Assembly: GCA_030407085.1 (NCBI GenBank)
Contig: CM059582.1
Location: 3,286,001-3,350,000, forward strand
Direction: 5' to 3'
Length of the DNA stretch: 64,000 bases
DNA from: Trichopria drosophilae
Taxonomy: Eukaryota > Arthropoda > Insecta > Hymenoptera > Diapriidae
Numbering within the stretch: position 1 is the stretch's first letter; every line of letters begins with the position of its first letter. The position numbers and the translations under genes are program-made. The notes below the pieces were generated by a model, which was given only the letters and a program-made list of their open reading frames with translations, was not told where the DNA came from and ran no database searches. This document shows, piece by piece, positions 14,007 through 26,312 of this stretch.

Positions 14007-17000
14007 GTATTTTGAACTGAGTAGTTTCACGTGAAATTTATTAGTAATCAAATTTAATTGGACTATATAATTTATATCAAATATTTTTTAAATCTTTGAA
14101 ACACCACGACTAAAATATTAAAAAGTTTACAATTTTTATAATTACGAAAAATGGGTTTTCGTTTAAAATTTATTCAAGACAACTTTCAAAACAATTAAAG
14201 AAAGTTTGTGGCATTTCTTCATCAACAGAAAAATTTGTTGAAAAATGAAAAATTGTTTATGAGGTATATGGATAACAAGGAAAATAATGACATATGTAAA
14301 ACAATTTTTTATTTTAATGCTTCACACGTCACAAGTATGAAATTTCAACTCGAGTCTTTGGTACATCATGACATAGTCTGTAGTATGTTTTCATCTTGTA
14401 AGAATTTCTTTTAAAAGGAGCTATGTTTGTACATTGATCTTCATCATTTCTGTCACCTGTGACCAGATACATCTATCCATCTTCCGGTGACAACAGGTCT
14501 TTTATCGACACCTTTCAGCTTCCAACCGACCTCTTTTCATTCTTACGCTAGAGAAAAGAACCTAAAAAATACAAAAATCATTAGATAAAGTCTAGTTTAA
14601 AATTTTAATTAAGGCTATCTAATATTAACTTACATATTTTCTTTGAATTTAGTGAATTTAAAACAAAACCTTCTGATATGTTTACTTAGTTATAATTAAT
14701 TAATTAGGAATATCAGTTGGAAAAGATTTTGACTACTTGCAGACTTCATCATTAACATTTAAATGATCATCCATTTTTTTTAAATTATAATCAGTTATGT
14801 CAGTCGGCGATGGAGGAATACTAACTATACCTTGAAAACTGATTGTGCATATTACGATATCGTTGATGGGATTATAAAAATTCACTTATCTGAACTCTTA
14901 ACATCGTTTGTATAAAGTAGCGACAAAATCTTTAAATAGACAACAAAAACTTGCAAACGACCAACCGCGATACACATTTTTAGGATGGAGATCGATTTTA
15001 TACTGCGCATAACGTTGATAATGATATATACAAGGACGCTATGCGTCATTGATCCGAAATTATTGTGCTATTTCTAAAAAAATGCTTTTCGATTGAGACG
15101 TTGTTTTTATACTATTTCTTATAAAACACGGTCATCAGATGTTCCGGGTTGCCGATTACGGTATATCCAGGTAGTTTTCCGTAATTTTTGCACTTAAATC
15201 TTTTATTAATGCAATTCTTATATAAGATCTATATGGACCGTTTTTTTTCAATTCAATTAAATACTTACTTGTCAGCTGTTCAAATTAATATTCAAATTTT
15301 TTCTGTGGGTTTAACAGATTTTGGACCCATGGTTAGGAATAATCGATATCTCATTAGAGTAGAGTCTCTTTTACTTGTAGATTATAAATAATCCTTAAGA
15401 ATTAATAAATAATGATAAAGTACTTACTAATTCTGATATTAATTATAATATTAACTAAAAAAGTACTCAAAAGAGTTTTTGTAAGTGCATTTGTGTGATA
15501 ATTAAATAGGATACGTTAAGCACCTAAATGCTTATTACACTGACGCTCGAAATACCTTGTTAAAAGTAACAACGTAAAATTACTTTTAGACTAGTAATAT
15601 TTCCAGGTTTTAGTATTAAAAAACGTCACGTTAACATTAAATAGCCACTATATTATATATATTTATAAGTAATTTAAGTGATAATTAGGATGATAAATAT
15701 TGTCGAATGTTGCAATTCTATAGGTTTAAATTTGGATATGAAAAATAACCAATAGGATTCATTATCTTCTAAAGTTTAGATACATTCTATGTTGTTTTAC
15801 TAGTTTCAAAGTTGTTTGGGAGGTTTTGCATATTCTACCAATTCATGATTTACGTGATTTGGTTGGAAATTAAATTAGTAATGGGCATTCATTTATCATT
15901 TTTGTCTAGATCACCGGTGCATCGTCGAGTTTGGGAAGTCGGTTGGTCGAGGAATTCGCCCGGGGCGGCTGTTCGGTCATTTGCGTAGACAAAGACCTCC
16001 GCAGTCTGGAAGAAACTGCATCCAGATTGAGATCTAACTATCAGGGCGTAGAAAGCACCGGACCTCATCGAAATGAGATAAAGTCGAGACGACCAGTGAC
16101 CTTGGCATACGAATGTGACCTCTGGAACCAGGACGACATAAGGAACGTGGCGAATCGCGTCAGGAAGGAAATCGGCGGAGTTGACGTTTTAGTCACCTGT
16201 GCTGGGGACTCCGGTCAAGAAATTTTCGACACCGTTACCAGAACTCTGATGAGTCATTACTGGGTTTGATCACTTTTTAATATCGTATCTCATTATTATT
16301 ATTTCTTCCATGGAAATCAATTTTTTAGCATAAATTGTATCCAAAAGAATGATTGGCATAACCATTCAAAATCGGAAGTAGGCCAAACTTAATTTACATT
16401 TATTTATAAAACATCTACTATTATTTAATCAAATATTCTCAATTTAAAGGTTTCCATGGAAGAAATCCTGTTTTAATTTATTTTGTATCCAATATTAAAG
16501 GCGTTATTTATCAAGCGACAGAGGTGAATGCTTTTTTTTGCATTTTAGACGGTGCTAGCTTTCATACCTTCAATGCTTGATCGCAAAAGAGCACACGTAA
16601 TTGGAGTGACGCCCACAGTGTCAACGGATGATGCATATATGGGGTCTAAAGCCGCAGTCGCTGGTTCGTTTAAACTAAAACACTTTCCAATTCTCTCTAC
16701 AAATAATGAGCAAAAACTACTATGAAAGTAAAATCAACAGAAAGGCTCTGAATTCATCAAGTGTCACTTTTCGCCGATCAATATTTATTCCAATTTGTTT
16801 CTCTTCATTTATGTCAGGACGACTACGTATTTTTGGTGATATTGTCTCTATTTCTTATGAACAGTTTATGAGATTTTTATAATCGATTCGGTATATTGCA
16901 AATCAGCGTTCAAGATTTAGAATCGATTTAATTGAATTTTCATCTCTTCGAATTATATTTGGATCCGACGTTATTTTATTTACATCATAATTCTAATAAT

Positions 17001-20000
17001 GAAGCCTTCTGCTTTCCAGGACTATTTTAGAAAGGTTTTTATTATGTAAAAAATGACCAAACAACTTACCGCCAGAGGGTAATATTTTGGGTTCAAATAA
17101 TCTAGTATGTACATACTTATTTGGCAAATTTGTAGCGTATCGAAAATGTTAAAAACTAATGGAAAACTAGAACGCAGTTTTTCAACTATATTTTCGAAAA
17201 TTTTGCATATTTTTAAGAAAAAGTCAATTTGAAAAGCCTTATCTTATCATGTCTATCCATATTAAAAATATTTATTTACGATTTACTGATATTGCCTATC
17301 ACTTTTATTTTCATTGTGCGAGTGCTGACAGGTTAACGAAAGCTGCGGGGATTTAGTTGGCATGGACGGACGTGAATAAAATTACCATTTATAAAAATCA
17401 TCGACGTAAATCATGCATAATTTGCAGCATTTCTTTACGGAATTCGGCTCTGTTTAAATATTTTGTTCATTGTCTTATATTTAAACGCAATTAGTTCTCG
17501 GCATTCACCTTAACATTTGAATAATTAACTTTTCAATCCTTTGACTTTTTTAATCATGAATGGAATTAGATAGTTTCAGCTACTAACAAATTAATTGCTA
17601 CACATGTGTTAGTAGGTGTAGAAGTGACAACATAGACTTATTTATTCAAATATATTTGGCTCCAAGAATTATAAAATTCTATTTACAAACATTAAACAAA
17701 CTAATGTTTATTCAAATTTCGAGTAAAAAATAACCAACAATTTTTTTTAGGTTTAATGGCGAGCTTAGGTCAAGAATTCACCGGCAGCAACAATCGTCTT
17801 ACATTTATGACTGTCGCTCCTAAAGCTGAGCCAAGGTAACAAATACAAAAATATATGTACCTGTATATTTAATAAATACTTGGCAACAATAAAACTCTTA
17901 AATTTTTAGTTTGCTGAACCAAAGCGAACGTGAAGTCGCACAAGAAGTGGTTTTAGCTGTTCGCAGAGATCAGGACTTTGTGTCACTTAGTTGGAGCTCT
18001 AAATTGTTATATCGAATAAGGTAACATATTTCTTTATAATAAGTCACGATAGTGTTATTATTTGAAAATCTGTAAAAAAATGAAGATAGAGTAAAAGAAT
18101 GCACATAGGTTAAACATTTAATGTTAAATTTGACGAACTTCTCGTCACTAATGATTTTTTAAATGCAAAAAAAAATGAACGAATTATGTGATTCTTTACT
18201 TTTTAATCACTTTGCTAATTTTTTAATTGTCGTGCTTTTCGATAAATGTGAAATGCAAAATTCGTGTTCACACTGTATAGGTAATATTTCAAATGTTTCT
18301 TAGTGTATTAGTATAAATATGAAACCCGATTCAACGGAACAATATTGTATCCCTTAAAATGAGAATACATATCTATCTTAATATCTATATCGGGAATGTG
18401 AAAACCGCAAAATAAGTCGGTGTTATCTAAGAAACACAGTAAAAAGGTAGAAGTTTCTGTTTACACATCATTATTTTGGCGTTTTTATACCCTATAGGAT
18501 CGCTAGAAAAGCGGATAAAACGTGGAAAACGAATTTGGAAAAAAATCGTTGGATTTATCTTAGGTTGTTTGCGGTTGTTTATTACTAATCTGGAGTCTGA
18601 CATTAAAAATTGTCTGTATAATTATAGTTTCTACAGGGTTTTTGAGATGGTTTTTGGTAAAGAAACAAACAAATAATCCAAAGCGAGTACGTCAATATTT
18701 CCAATATTATTTGTCAATTTGTCATCTAGAAACCGCGTCTGTCGACATTTTCACAGAGGAATACCAAGCCCTAAATTCTCGTCCTCTGCGGTTTTAATAA
18801 GAATATTGTTTTTTAAATATGATTCTTTGCGCAATATTGTAATGGTATAATATAGATTTAGAGGTGAACGAAACAGAAAAGCATTTGGTATTTTGTAAGG
18901 AAATTTTGTAATCTTGTAAAATTTTAACTTCATAAGGGTAAAAACGCAAAATACCAACCATTGCTCTGGCGCCTTCTCTCCGATTTCTACCATTTTTTCC
19001 TTGGATTAAAGCCCTCTAACTTTTCGAGATATACCTAATTTAATTATTTTAAGAACAAAATTGAAATTTGCCCTTCAATTTATAAAGAAATGTCGACATA
19101 ACGTAAAATGAAATTTTTCTATTTCAAGATGTTACACTACCTTATAATCTTGTAACTTTTTAAAGTCCAAAACTAAAATGGTTACAAAAAAAATTAAAAA
19201 ATTTTTTAAATCCAAAAATAAAAAACCAAAAAAAAAAACAATTTTATTTGAGAAAACAGGACCTTCTTTTTTATTCTTCTTTTGTGTTGCGTAAATGAAT
19301 GCTAAACTTGAAGTAGATACTCATACTAAGACGATAGCCGTAGAACTACGCTTTTCTTGTTTCTTAAAGGAAGTAATACGAATAATCAGGGAGTTGTTAA
19401 TTAAAAACAAAATTAGAAACAAGGACGTTTTCGAAAACAAAACTTCGCATTATTAAAAATTAATTAATGTCTCATTTAACTAGAGAACAAATTAAACGTA
19501 AATCTGTTGAGAAAATGAAGAATTGAAAATGAGAAAATAGAGAAAATGATAGACGTGAATTAAAATATTTTCAATAAGAACTTTTTTCATTGCTCCATTA
19601 TATTCTATTTACAAACGTTATAAGAGAGTTAAAATATTTTCATAAATTTTAAGTTTTCAAACTAATTCTGAATAAAATAAGTAAAACCAACAGAATGAAG
19701 CCAATCTCCATACCCAGAAACCAGACTATACTTTTTCGCAGGTTGTTAATGAGCTGAATCCAAATCTGGCCGCAGAATTTGGAGATATCGTAACCTAAAA
19801 GTGTAAAAAACACTGTTTTTGTTCATATTCATTAAGTTTTTGTGTCGGAACAAAATGCTTGTTCACACTTTGGCAAGAACCAGATTACAGCGCTGTTTCT
19901 CAACTTTAAAATGCCTCTTCAGTCATTTCGTACGATTTTTGTTCAACGAGTTATAGAAGTTTTTGTCAAGGCACGATTATGATTTTCGTTTTCGCACTTT

Positions 20001-22168
20001 TAGATTAGGATATTCTAAAATTTTGAAGCCATACAGCAATTATACGACCAAATTTTGATTCAGCACAGAAAACCGTCAGAAAAATGTACTCAGGTTTCTG
20101 ATGAATGCATTTTAATCTGGCTTTTGTCAAATTGCGAAAAAACATTTATTTTGCCACAAATAAAATATAATAGAACAATTTTTATCAAGAAAGTCAGATT
20201 CAGTTTATTAGTTATTTTATTGTAATTACACAATTACTTAAATGTATGAAAGTGATAATTGTTCTCTGTCAAAGACTTCGATAACTCGATAAAAAAATCG
20301 TATCAGAATTACTAAAAAATCATTTTAAAGCTGAGTAATAACACTTAATATTATTCACGCCAAATTGCAAATAATAATTTTGTTCCGCCACAAAAACTTA
20401 CTGAATATGAGCAAAACCAGTGTTGCACTTTTAGGTAAGGATATCTCACAATCTTGACGTGATAGAATAATTCTGCGGGCAAATTTGGAGTCAGCGCAAC
20501 GAAAACCTTCGGAAAAAGTATAGTCCGATTTGTTGGTCTGTGTAATTAAATAATAATAATAACTTTTTGCATTTAAGTATTTCATTTATTTATATACATT
20601 GCTTGAATATAATATATGTGTAATTCTATTCATTAATTTTACAAGGAAGAAAATGATGACTTACATTAATATTTAGCAAAAGGTGTCTATATGAGCGTAA
20701 ATTTCTCTAATGGTAATGTGGAAAAAGACTTTCATTGCATCAAAATTTGTAATTATTTATGTTTTTCTACATTTTTAGTTATTTTCTGCACCAGTTAAAA
20801 AATAATAGTAATTGTTACGAGACACTGTTGTAAATTTTCGTCTCATGAAAGTATGCATTGGAATTGTTTTCTCAAATTTAAAAATTAATATCTGAATTAA
20901 AAAATAAGACTGGTTTCATTTTATTTGATAACTTTATTAAATGTTTTAAATTAAGTATAATTTAAATAATCTAAAATAAGAATGATTTTAAAATGGAGTC
21001 TACTAATAAATGAATAAATTCCTAAACCCCAAACGAATTTCTTGGGTATTTGAGTGTAAATACTGCATGAAAATGGATATAGAGGACGACAGGTGTATAC
21101 TGGACAGCTGCTGAATGAAGTTCGATGATAGAATTCAGAGGGTCGAAATATGAAAGTAACAGCAGAAAACGATACGACTCCTATTGTGTCTTATATTAAA
21201 GATTTTTTCATGACATTTTTATCCACAGTATTTTGTGTTATAAAACTATCAAAGAAAATTACAACAAACATCAATATTTTAATGGATTCTATTGTGCAAT
21301 TGCTTACAGTTTAGTGAAAAGGCTGGAAATAGAGTTTTTTAATACGCAACGAATTGAATTAGCAAACATAAATTTTTGTTTTAACGTTTTTTAACTTTTT
21401 ATTTTATAGTTATATTTTATGAAATATTAAAAGAAAGTAAGAAGGTCTGATTTATTCCTGAAATATTGTAATCGTCATCACAGTTTTATACGTCAGATGC
21501 AGTGACTAAATACCGTGATATTAGTTATTACTTGCAGTGGTATTAATTAATAATAAGAAATATCATATAATACTACAAGAAGTATTTAATACTCTAGTAT
21601 AATGATACTAAATATTAATTTGATACTAAATTGATTCGGACAGCCGTGTAAATTGTTTCATTAAAATAAATTTGTTACTAACCAATTAATTGGTATACAA
21701 GAATCTAATCAATAGGTTAGTGTAACTATTCCCTTAATTGCTTTAATTAATCCTTTTATCATGTCATTTTACCTGAAAAGTAAATTTATTTTCTATAAAC
21801 ATTAGATAGAATGGAGACTTCCGTTTATAATATTTAGTTTCAAGGTGTAATACCCAAACTTGGTTAAGTTTGTTTTAATGTTCAGTTTATTGTACTTTTA
21901 GTACCATGTGCCATTTTTAATTATTTTTAGATGTTCGTATTTTAATGTCTAATCTAACACTTTTCATTAAAAAACATATGAGTTAGAACTATATGTATAT
22001 CTATCCAAAACAAAGGCAGTAAAGTATATCGAAAATCTTAATTAATTAAAATTAAAATCTTAATTTTCCATAATGCAATTATGATAATCAACATATTTTT
22101 GTTACAGTTGTTTAATCTACACATCCATCTCAACGATAACGAGGTTCACAGGGACTTTCGAGAAATGA
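13818..22168 (+). CDS. Membrane-anchored short-chain dehydrogenase/reductase (SDR16C-like), six exons, probably catalytically altered
   Basis: Exons 13818-14006, 15910-16263, 16549-16663, 17751-17835, 17910-18020 and 22108-22168 join in frame (all GT-AG) into 304 aa, the usual SDR16C length (retinol or 17-beta-hydroxysteroid dehydrogenase relatives). Seen: a hydrophobic anchor at about residues 22-50, a PKPPRDLTG linker, then the Rossmann fold. D90 after beta-2 suggests NAD preference, and D132 is kept. Y211 and K215 form YMGSK, the YxxxK pair. Odd: the glycine motif is TGASSSLG (65-72), where the family has Gly at position 70. The NNAG motif is TCAG (159-162). The loop before Y211 is about five residues short, so the usual catalytic Ser is missing or displaced. 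The helix after NAG lacks its Asn. It may be a pseudoenzyme or have a changed reaction. The frame, splice sites and codon use are intact, so it is not a dead gene. The family call is firm; the subfamily is likely. Confidence 0.85.
15910..16263 (+). CDS. SDR gene exon 2
   Basis: 118 codons from acceptor TCTAG to donor TGG|GTTTGA. It holds the cofactor-binding half: the altered glycine motif TGASSSLG, D90, ECDLW (D132) and the altered TCAG motif. GC content is well above the flanking introns, which supports coding. Confidence 0.88.
16301..16466. repeat. 16-bp perfect inverted repeat in SDR intron 2
   Basis: ATTTCTTCCATGGAAA at 16301-16316 is the exact reverse complement of 16451-16466, with 134 bp between. 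It could be a hairpin in the intron or a decayed small element. No target-site duplication was seen. Confidence 0.5.
16549..16663 (+). CDS. SDR gene exon 3 (active-site YxxxK)
   Basis: Acceptor TTTTAG, donor GCTG|GTTCG (phase 1). Encodes the helix before beta-5 and DAYMGSKAAVAG, with the catalytic-type Tyr and Lys. The only hydroxyl residues close upstream of Tyr are T202, T204, S206 and T207, none at the usual serine spacing. Confidence 0.85.
17751..17835 (+). CDS. SDR gene exon 4
   Basis: Acceptor TTTTTTTTAG, donor CCAAG|GTAAC, phase 1 in and phase 2 out. Encodes LMASLGQEFTGSNNRL followed by TFMTVAPKAEP, matching the helix and beta-6 with its Pro (the 'CP' region) of classical SDRs. Confidence 0.82.
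17910..18020 (+). CDS. SDR gene exon 5
   Basis: Acceptor ATTTTTAG, donor ATAAG|GTAAC, phase 2 on both sides. Encodes SEREVAQEVVLAVRRDQDF, like the family's 'PEEVAxxxxxAIxxxx' helix and the strand that follows. Confidence 0.82.
19716..20546. mobile_element. Diverged foldback element in SDR intron 5
   Basis: The reverse complement of 19716-19860 matches 20360-20546 in order: TTTTGTTCCG, CACAAAAACTTA, TGAATATGA, CAGTGTT, CACTTTTAGG, GATATC, GATTTGGA/AATTTGGA and AAAAAGTATAGTC. A third, direct copy of the right arm lies at about 20000-20110. The structure is an old palindromic element with an internal duplication and no coding capacity. Confidence 0.6.
22108..22168 (+). CDS. SDR gene exon 6 (C-terminal)
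   Basis: Acceptor TTGTTACAG. Phase 2 joins give a tail with SCLIYTSISTITRF and end FEK before TGA at 22166-22168. The preceding intron is 4.1 kb. The exon is short, but the phase, acceptor and nearby poly(A) signal agree. Confidence 0.7.
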
Positions 22169-22317
22169 AAATGATTGGATTCTGCAAGGAACTAAACGAA
22201 ATTACTTGAGGGTAATAACCCTATCAATGTACGTCTGAAATTCATTATCATCATTTAATAAGATATCTGCGTTGTAAATAGCTCCATTTTCATTAATATC
22301 TTATGTACAAAATTTGC

Positions 22318-22323
22318 AATAAA
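22318..22323 (+). promoter_or_regulatory. Poly(A) signal AATAAA of the SDR gene
   Basis: AATAAA lies 150 nt after the stop codon of SDR exon 6, a normal distance for a short insect 3' UTR. Confidence 0.5.
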
Positions 22324-23218
22324 ATTGCGATGTATTTTGAATAAATCGATAGAATATGAACCTTTCAATCTTTACACCTCCTAGCGAAATTTGAATAAGT
22401 TTGTACAATTCATTTTTCAAATAGAAAATCTTGAGTTTGATCGTATTATCATTGTTTCTCTCAATTAAATCTCTATAGCAACAAAAAAAAACTTTAAATA
22501 CTCAGATTACCAGAAAACTTAGATGGGAAGTATCTTTCAATAATTAATTTGGTTTTAAAATACGTTGCACGTAATTTAATAAGTGTTAAACTTTGTGAAG
22601 GTTTCTAAGTTTGAACCTTTTCCAATCAATTATATCTAATACTTACCGTTAAATGCAGAATCACTGCTGATAATTCTCAACATTTTTCACAATCAACACA
22701 GAGAATTTCACAATCATTTATATAATTTCTCTTGTATTGTCATATTGGAAAATTATCATAGCCATATGAAAAATTACTATAATGTGAATGAAAAAGTTCC
22801 CCATCACATGGTAGGGAAAAATTTCCTTTCCGAGTATCGACTAAATACTTCCAGTAAAAATATTGGACAATTTCAGTAGATTTTTGTTTCCATAACTTTT
22901 ATAGATCAATATTTAAAGGGATTAAATAAATAATAAAAAATGTTTAATCTGGCCATAAAATTGGATAATTTTCCAATACAAACATGCTACAGATTAAGTT
23001 ACGATATCAGATCATGAAAAATACATCCAAGACCACTTCAGTAAATTCTGGATGAACCTTTATACTCAAATTTGCAATAATCCCAGTACACACGTTTCAA
23101 TTATAAAATTAAAAATGTTTTACTAAAACTTCTGTCAACATAAAACAGATATAGAGACTCTAAAAATTCAACAGCCATATAACTCAGTAAAGAGGAAGTT
23201 AAAAGGACAAATGTCCCT
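22324..23218. other. Intergenic, nothing recognised
   Basis: AT-rich. A weak inverted pair (TGTATTGTCATATTGGAAAA near 22734 and TTTTCCAATACA near 22972) may be an old miniature element, but I could not define its ends. Confidence 0.4.
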
Positions 23219-23527
23219 TCATGGCACTGGCAGTAAAACGTCGTAATGTCCACTTTCTGAACGGCCTGTAAAAAGTAAGTTTGCGGTTTGATACCGGCGA
23301 CACATGTGGTTGCGGAAAACTTCTTCCAGATTGCCATAGTTGTCCACTTTTCTGTAGATCACGAGGTTTAGACGATTCAACTTTGTTGCTATAGTACATT
23401 CGAGTTCACTTGCAAATGCTCCATCTCTACTCATAAATTCAATGTATTGTTGACGATTCGCTATGTTCCATTCTGCTTGTACGAACGGTTTTACGTCTCG
23501 CCACGATTCGTCGATGTGATCCACTAC
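23219..23527 (-). CDS. OTU-type cysteine protease, C-terminal exon or fragment
   Basis: The minus-strand frame runs about 102 codons from a good 3' splice site (TTTTTGTAG, exon starting at 23527) to TGA at 23219-23221. It contains DESWRDVKPFV, RQQYIEFMSRDGAFASELEC, LNRLNLVIY and, near the end, LLFTGRSESGHYDVLLP. That order fits the second half of OTU domains: a conserved E..AL-type helix, an I-x-V-Y strand and the catalytic His in GHYDV. The N-terminal half with the catalytic Cys (DGxC) was not found. This type of OTU domain is often part of transposon-derived or horizontally acquired genes in insects. It may be the last exon of a gene whose other exons lie upstream on the minus strand, or a fragment. 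Confidence 0.55.
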   Translation of the reverse strand, partial: VVDHIDESWRDVKPFVQAEWNIANRQQYIEFMSRDGAFASELECTIATKLNRLNLVIYRKVDNYGNLEEVFRNHMCRRYQTANLLFTGRSESGHYDVLLPVP

Positions 23528-24379
23528 CTACAAAAATTGAATATTTTTTATTAAGTTATTCAATAATTCTTTCGAAATAGGAAAAAATTGTTTAAAATTT
23601 GTATTTTTACTTGAAATTGGAAACAAATAACATAACTATTCGACACACATCTTTTCCATTTCAGAACATGAATTCAATAAATAGTTCAGCGCACTACTTT
23701 TCAACTTATAACTATCATTCCAACATGAATTTTTCATCACTTGATCATTTTATCATAAAACAAAAACCGAGCTGAGGTGAGGTTAGTTCAGTTATATTTA
23801 AATATACCGAAAATGAGGACCACCCAAGTGATTGTCCATAAAATTTATAAATCGTTGTTATTATCTTATTGTACAATCCAGTTATGTATTATTTACCAAA
23901 ATAGCAAAGGAGTTTGACTCCAGCAAAATAGTGATAACCACAGGCCATTACAAGTTAATAGGGTCTTCCTCCTCCAATCTTTTAAATATTTCCCATTGAA
24001 ATGTAAATCCATTAGTTGCACATTATCATCAAATAAAAAATTTACTCAGACTTCCGACATCCAAGTTTTGTGTCCATTACTGAAACTTCTCCAAATAACT
24101 TAACTGCCTTAATATTCCAACCCAGTCAGCCTATATTCCCGCTGATAATTTGGTAAAAAGTCATCTGGGAAAAACTGATTTATACTGGGCGGTGCGGCAA
24201 CTATAGCTGCATCCATGAATCTATATCATATCTAGTATTAGATAGATCGGGTAATAGCACGATAAGTGAGCCTCAATTCATTTGTTTAAAAATATCGATA
24301 AGACCAAATACAAATTTAATACTAGAAATAGATTATCTAAGATCAGAAGGTAACGTGTTTGCGGACTTCAAATAACTTA
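23528..24379. other. Intergenic or intronic, nothing recognised
   Basis: No frame or repeat that I can support. If the OTU exon belongs to a spliced gene, this would be its upstream intron. Confidence 0.4.
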
Positions 24380-26312
24380 TTCTGTACTTGCCAACATTAA
24401 GGACTGTAATCATCACTGGAAATCTAAATTGTAACCTACAGTCTACTACGTTCTACACAATATATTTAAGGTAATTTTTCTCTGAACACTCCTACTCAGT
24501 ACCGCTTGGTCCAGCCCATCACTCTACATAATAATTCGCATGCACATTTCGATATCTTCATAGTGGACTCGATCTCACAAGTTTTTCACAGTCAGCTCAA
24601 CCATTCGCTAATAGCCACGACCTTACCAGTATTTCAAAATAAAAAGAGAGGATCATCACCTACCAAAATTTTCTGTTACCTTGGTGGGAGAGTTATTCCA
24701 TTAAGAGCTATCACCTGTTACTACCTCTGATCTCTCTGGTTTCCTGATACTTTTCTGTATCACTTCTGGGACTATGCTGGAAATGCATGCTCCGATGACA
24801 ACTAGGTTACCCAAGCGACCTCATTCATAATGGCTACCATCCGCCATCAAGCGACAAATTAAACAGCGTAACTTATTGTATAGCAAAATGGTATTCTTAT
24901 GGCCCAATTACGTGAGCTACGCAAGACAATTAAGTTGTAACTCCGGTTACCAAAGGCACAGACATCAGTGAAGTTTTAGCACAAATGGCTTATCCAAAGA
25001 AAATCCGAGTTATGCTAAAGAAATTGGGCCTCCCTAAAGCTACTTCACAGACCACATGGAGAAACGTTTCGCTTGAGGAACTGAACACCAATTATAGACA
25101 TTAAATGGCTTCTGTATTTCATCCATGTAGCTGGTCACAGCTTGAAGTAATCCTAGGATAGACCACTGATCCTGGCTCACCAGTGCATATACTCTTCCCA
25201 TAATGCGTGCTGATGAAGAATAATTAAAACTTCTGTTACAAAATCAAAAGTTCCTAACTCTGCTAGACTCCAACTACGCCATTTGCAGACCTTTCTATCA
25301 GGTACAGTAAAACCGTTAACTTCAATATTTAATTTGTCATTCTCCCACGGTGACTACTTGTTAGAAACTGTCGTATATCATTCCCCTTAACAAAATTTAA
25401 AATGGGCAGACTCCAAAACTCCAAGTGATGCACTGCCTATTATCAATCAATCTCACATTGCCAAGATTGTTGAGACTTTCGTCACTAGGCCGATTGTACT
25501 GATTTGTTGCACCACAGGCAGTGTAAGGTTTAGATGTCACCATAGTGTTCATGCAGTGCTTAGCAAGATTCTAGAGTATGTTCGATCTAGAATTGAAAGT
25601 GAATTTGTTACGGCTCTAGTATTGTTCGATATTTTCAAAGCGCTTGACTCACCATAACCTAATTTTGCATCCGTTGCGTAATATTGAATTTTACGATATC
25701 ATGATTAATTGGATTCATTCTTATCTGACAGGCAGATCGCAAATCATATGCATGGGTCCAATTCTATTTAGTATTATGTTTTGAACAGAATTCGCTGCAG
25801 TCGTGAAACATCTATTGATTTTGTGGATTTAGTGGTAACGCCACTATGTAGCACCCAAAACTTTTGTTGGAAAATGCTTTAGTTTTACAGCACGTAGACT
25901 TTGTATTCTGTACACGAATGCGTCAGACTACTTGCTCACCAAAATACGTAGTATACTAAATGCCACCCTGAGATACATCTTCCACAGCCGCCGTGAAGAA
26001 AACCTAGCACCTTTCTGGCTTAAAGCCGCGTGGTCGTCACTAGAAAAATCTCGAAAGTACTTTTTGGAATCCACCCGAATGAAATTCTATAAACACCTCA
26101 ACCAAAGTATCTTCATGCAAACTTTACACCAGTATCGCTATCAGTACGAACATCATCACGCTTATCTCGGCGCTCTTTTTCCCAACCGATTTATCGTACT
26201 GAATATTTTAAATCCTTTTTGGATGTTAGCAATTACTTATTTGAATTCACTTCCTCAGATAGTTAGGGCTTCCGTTTCTGTGTACCGGTCTTCAAAGCTG
26301 CGCTGGCAGTAG
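24380..26312 (+). pseudogene. Decayed jockey/CR1-like LINE, ORF2 remnant
   Basis: Read across frameshifts and stops, the plus strand keeps the LINE order. About 24415-24730 resembles the end of an APE endonuclease (ITGNLNCNL, then HFDIFIVDSIS). About 25610-25760 resembles the reverse transcriptase core (TALVLFDIFKALDS, then HSYLTG-type GRSQI in another frame). About 25932-26312 is the C-terminal part (ILNATLRYIF...ENLAPFWLKAAW, then LNSLPQIVRASVSVYRSSKLR, the family's WNSLPxxIRxSxSxxxFKxxLR ending with Trp lost). At least several frame breaks make it non-functional. The AT-rich 3' tail runs on to roughly 26.7 kb. Confidence 0.75.
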
